This document shows, in pieces, positions 8,101 through 8,935 of a DNA stretch of 8,935 nt (the stretch's first letter is position 1; each line of letters begins with the position of its first letter). Origin of the DNA: Accumulibacter sp031732815 (GTDB lineage: Bacteria; Pseudomonadota; Gammaproteobacteria; Burkholderiales; Rhodocyclaceae); the NCBI RefSeq assembly GCF_031732815.1, contig NZ_JAVMKF010000030.1, positions 1-8,935 on the forward strand. Reading direction: 5' to 3'. Both the position numbers and the translations under genes were made by a program. A model generated the notes under the pieces. The model made no database searches. It was not told the DNA's origin and saw only the letters and a program-made list of their open reading frames with translations.

Positions 8101-8755
8101 CCTGACCAAGGAAATCACCTATTGGGACCACCGCACCGAGGAACTCAAACTGCAGGAGCAGGCAGGCAGACCGAATGCCAGACTGAACTCCGGCGAAGCG
8201 CGCAAGCGCGCCGACCTCCTGCAGGGGCGGCTCGAAAAGCGGCTGGACGACCTGCAGCGCGAAGCGCAAATCTCGCCGCTGCCGCCGGTGGTCCTGGGCG
8301 GCTTCCTGGTGGTGCCGATCGGCCTGATCCGGGCGATCAGCGGCCAGGCTTCGACCACGCTGGCGAACGCCGTCGATACGCAAGTCAGCGCCGCCCGCGC
8401 CCGCGCGATCGTCATGGCGGTCGAGCGCCAGCTCGGCTTTGAACCCACCGACCGCGAGTTCGAGAAGCTCGGCTACGACATCGAAAGCCGCGTTCCGGGC
8501 AGCGGCAAGCTACGCTTCATCGAAGTGAAGGGGCGCGTTGCCGACGCGCCGACGATTACCGTCACGCGTAACGAGATTCTCTATTCCCTGAACAAGCCGG
8601 AGGATTTTATCCTCGCGATGGTGGAATTCACCTGGGAAGGCGGTCACCGGGTGCATTACCTGCGCGAGCCCTTCCGGCGCGAACCGGACTTTGGCGCGAA
8701 CAGCGTGAACTACGACTTTTCCGAACTTCTGGCACGCGCGGATGCTCCCCGTTAG
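5165..8755 (+). CDS. SNF2-family helicase/translocase with C-terminal DUF3883 (defence-island type)
   Basis: This is a 1,196-residue protein when started at ATG 5165 (MKLEQLQSNA), where family-like sequence begins. In-frame GTG 5105 and ATG 5111 would add 20 or 18 unfamiliar residues, and none of the three starts has a clear Shine-Dalgarno. Numbering is from 5165. The DEXH lobe has Walker A DDPGAGKT (128-135), DEAH (231-234) and SAT (268-270). An acidic insert (about 429-448) and charged helical stretch precede the helicase C lobe, with LVIFTEHRDT (532-541), ATDAAGEGINLQ (589-600) and QRFGRIHRIGQ (619-629). A long charged, probably coiled-coil stretch spans about 961-1036. The DUF3883 domain closes the protein (about 1080-1180), with D1105, E1120-V-K1122 and NEI at 1136-1138, a pattern like PD-(D/E)xK nucleases. 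All ATPase motifs are intact, so an ATP-driven DNA translocase is expected. Relatives occur as DrmD in DISARM and beside DUF499/DUF1156 methylase genes in phage-defence islands. No methylase is visible here. There is no frameshift over 3.6 kb, unlike the genes left of the gap. Confidence 0.95.
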   Translation: MKLEQLQSNAAIRGIVPDALVSVVSVQWFGSEALELTYKTAAGRVANELLYRHDEERLEVVEHGRPWSFDGDGALFRLVSEAQRIRLAHLFDPVLAVHTSVVDPLPHQITAVYESMLPRQPLRFLLADDPGAGKTIMAGLLIKELVARGDLQRCLIVCPGGLAEQWQDELYRRFHLPFEILTNDKLEAARTGNWFLETRLCIARLDKLARNEAVQQKLQVPDCRWDLIVCDEAHKMSATVFGSETKYTRRYRLGQLLSTLTRHFLLMSATPHNGKEADFQLFMALLDGDRFEGRYRDGVHSADVSDLMRRMVKESLRKFDGTPLFPERIAYTVPYRLSDGEAALYRAVTDYVREEFNRAEALENDKRAGTVGFALTILQRRLASSPEAIHQSLRRRRERLDGRLRELEILQRGGQAASIVSAALPVLDGEDLDDLDEAPDDEVAAAEEQILDQATAARSMAELRSEIDTLSRLERQAFAVCRSGTDTKWCQLTSLLSEVFTPSAIGQHLAQARAPYAARAIPPPNPSPGQKLVIFTEHRDTLNYLEQRIRTLLGRNDAVVVIHGGVGREQRLAVQESFRHDPAVQVLLATDAAGEGINLQRAHLMVNYDLPWNPNRIEQRFGRIHRIGQTEVCHLWNLVADDTREGDVYRRLLEKLEQARQALGGQVFDVLGKLAFESGGKVLSLRELLIEAIRYGEQPEVRAYLSTVLDLAMDREHLRSLLEERALAHDAMDASRVQRIREEMERADARRLQPHYIESFFLAAFTQLGGTVRQREPRRYEITHVPARLGNRDRLIGTGEPVLPRYERIAFEKSLVAPAGQPLAAFVCPGHALLDGLIDLTLERHRDLLKRGSVLVDDGDFGLQPRVLFYLEHAIQDAGLSRTGERHVVSKRMLYVEIDASHRTRHVHYAPYLDYRPLAPDEPASEAILDRPECRWITRELEGQVLRYAITHIVPEHLAEVRRRRLELIGKTEAAVKDRLTKEITYWDHRTEELKLQEQAGRPNARLNSGEARKRADLLQGRLEKRLDDLQREAQISPLPPVVLGGFLVVPIGLIRAISGQASTTLANAVDTQVSAARARAIVMAVERQLGFEPTDREFEKLGYDIESRVPGSGKLRFIEVKGRVADAPTITVTRNEILYSLNKPEDFILAMVEFTWEGGHRVHYLREPFRREPDFGANSVNYDFSELLARADAPR

Positions 8756-8778
8756 AAGTCGCTTTGGGATGCTTGAAA

Positions 8779-8803
8779 CGCAAATTTTGGTTGCAAAATT
8801 GCG
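8779..8803. other. Bulged AT-rich hairpin downstream of the SNF2-DUF3883 gene
   Basis: Arms CGCAA-A-TTTTG (8779-8789) and CAAAATTGCG (8794-8803) pair over 10 bp with one bulged A and a GTTG loop. It lies 23 bases after the stop codon in an AT-richer spacer. On the plus strand it is followed by GAAAAGG, not a T run. On the minus strand it is followed by TTTC, which is weak. It may slow transcription, protect the mRNA end, or be a protein-binding site. It does not meet the standard for an intrinsic terminator. Confidence 0.45.
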
Positions 8804-8854
8804 GAAAAGGAGCAAGACTGAAGCCTCGATTTCACATTTGGTCCATCGGCAGAC

Positions 8855-8935
8855 ATGTTGATCGAGTTTAGCGTGGCCAATTTCCCGGCATTATGGAGCA
8901 AGCACCCCACTGCCAGACCGCCAGCTTCGCGAAAA
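8855..8935 (+). CDS. N-terminus of a probable AAA15/OLD-like ATPase, cut by the window edge
   Basis: ATG at 8855 opens 27 codons that run off the right edge. The first ten residues, MLIEFSVANF, match the usual opening of AAA15/OLD-like ATPases (RloA-like, COG1106-type), which normally read MLIEFxVxNFRS followed by a Walker A about 30 residues later. An in-frame stop at 8819-8821 rules out an earlier start. After F10 this frame reads PALWSKHPTA and stops looking like the family, while the frame two bases on reads GIMEQ and later QTASFAK, closer to the expected FRS…TASxxK wording. A one-base deletion near 8885 is therefore possible. The spacing of 99 bases and the shared strand suggest the same defence locus as the upstream gene. 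No Walker A is inside the window, so the family call rests on ten residues. Confidence 0.5.
   Translation, partial: MLIEFSVANFPALWSKHPTARPPASRK

Noticed and set aside
4742..8383. A 1,213-codon open frame on the minus strand opposite the SNF2 gene
   Set aside because: It crosses the N gap, shows no recognisable domain and has the composition expected of an antisense frame in GC-rich DNA. The plus strand has a full set of helicase motifs.
8750..8770. attC-like core GTTAGAA at the stop of the SNF2 gene
   Set aside because: The seventh base does not fit GTTRRRY and no matching RYYYAAC partner or attC-like fold is nearby.

Overview
The window is GC-rich bacterial DNA, with GC-ending codons in every intact gene. 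Its protein families and gene style resemble an environmental beta- or gammaproteobacterium (an Accumulibacter- or Rhodocyclales-like host is my guess, not a proof). A run of exactly 100 N (4903-5002) marks a draft scaffold join, so the order and distance of the left part (1-4902) and right part (5003-8935) are assembly inferences.

Left part. It opens with a short leader and a complete integron integrase gene (intI, 95-1123, +) that has all tyrosine-recombinase catalytic residues and the extra domain unique to IntI. By the usual integron layout, attI and any cassettes would lie off the left edge. Convergent with intI, on the minus strand, are two decayed genes in tandem. One is the C-terminal part of a UvrD-type (probably RecQ-UvrD fusion) helicase, running from the gap to 4000. 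The other, 92 bases downstream, is a Pat-like protein acetyltransferase (acyl-CoA-synthetase-like region plus GNAT domain, 3907 to about 1321). Both are broken by several small indels. The helicase also has an in-frame amber codon and an 8-bp tandem duplication.

Right part. A long intact plus-strand gene (5165-8755) encodes a roughly 1,196-residue SNF2-family helicase/translocase ending in a DUF3883 domain with a D...ExK nuclease-like signature. This family sits in phage-defence islands (DISARM DrmD-like and methylase/ATPase islands). A 99-base AT-richer spacer with a bulged hairpin separates it from the start of a second plus-strand gene (8855 to the edge). That gene's first residues look like an AAA15/OLD-type ATPase, also common in defence loci, but its frame may be disturbed.

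Overall the window looks like an accessory region: a site-specific recombinase, a decaying two-gene operon, and the edge of a probable defence module. No complete new system can be shown here, because the partners of the SNF2-DUF3883 protein would lie in the gap or beyond the right edge.
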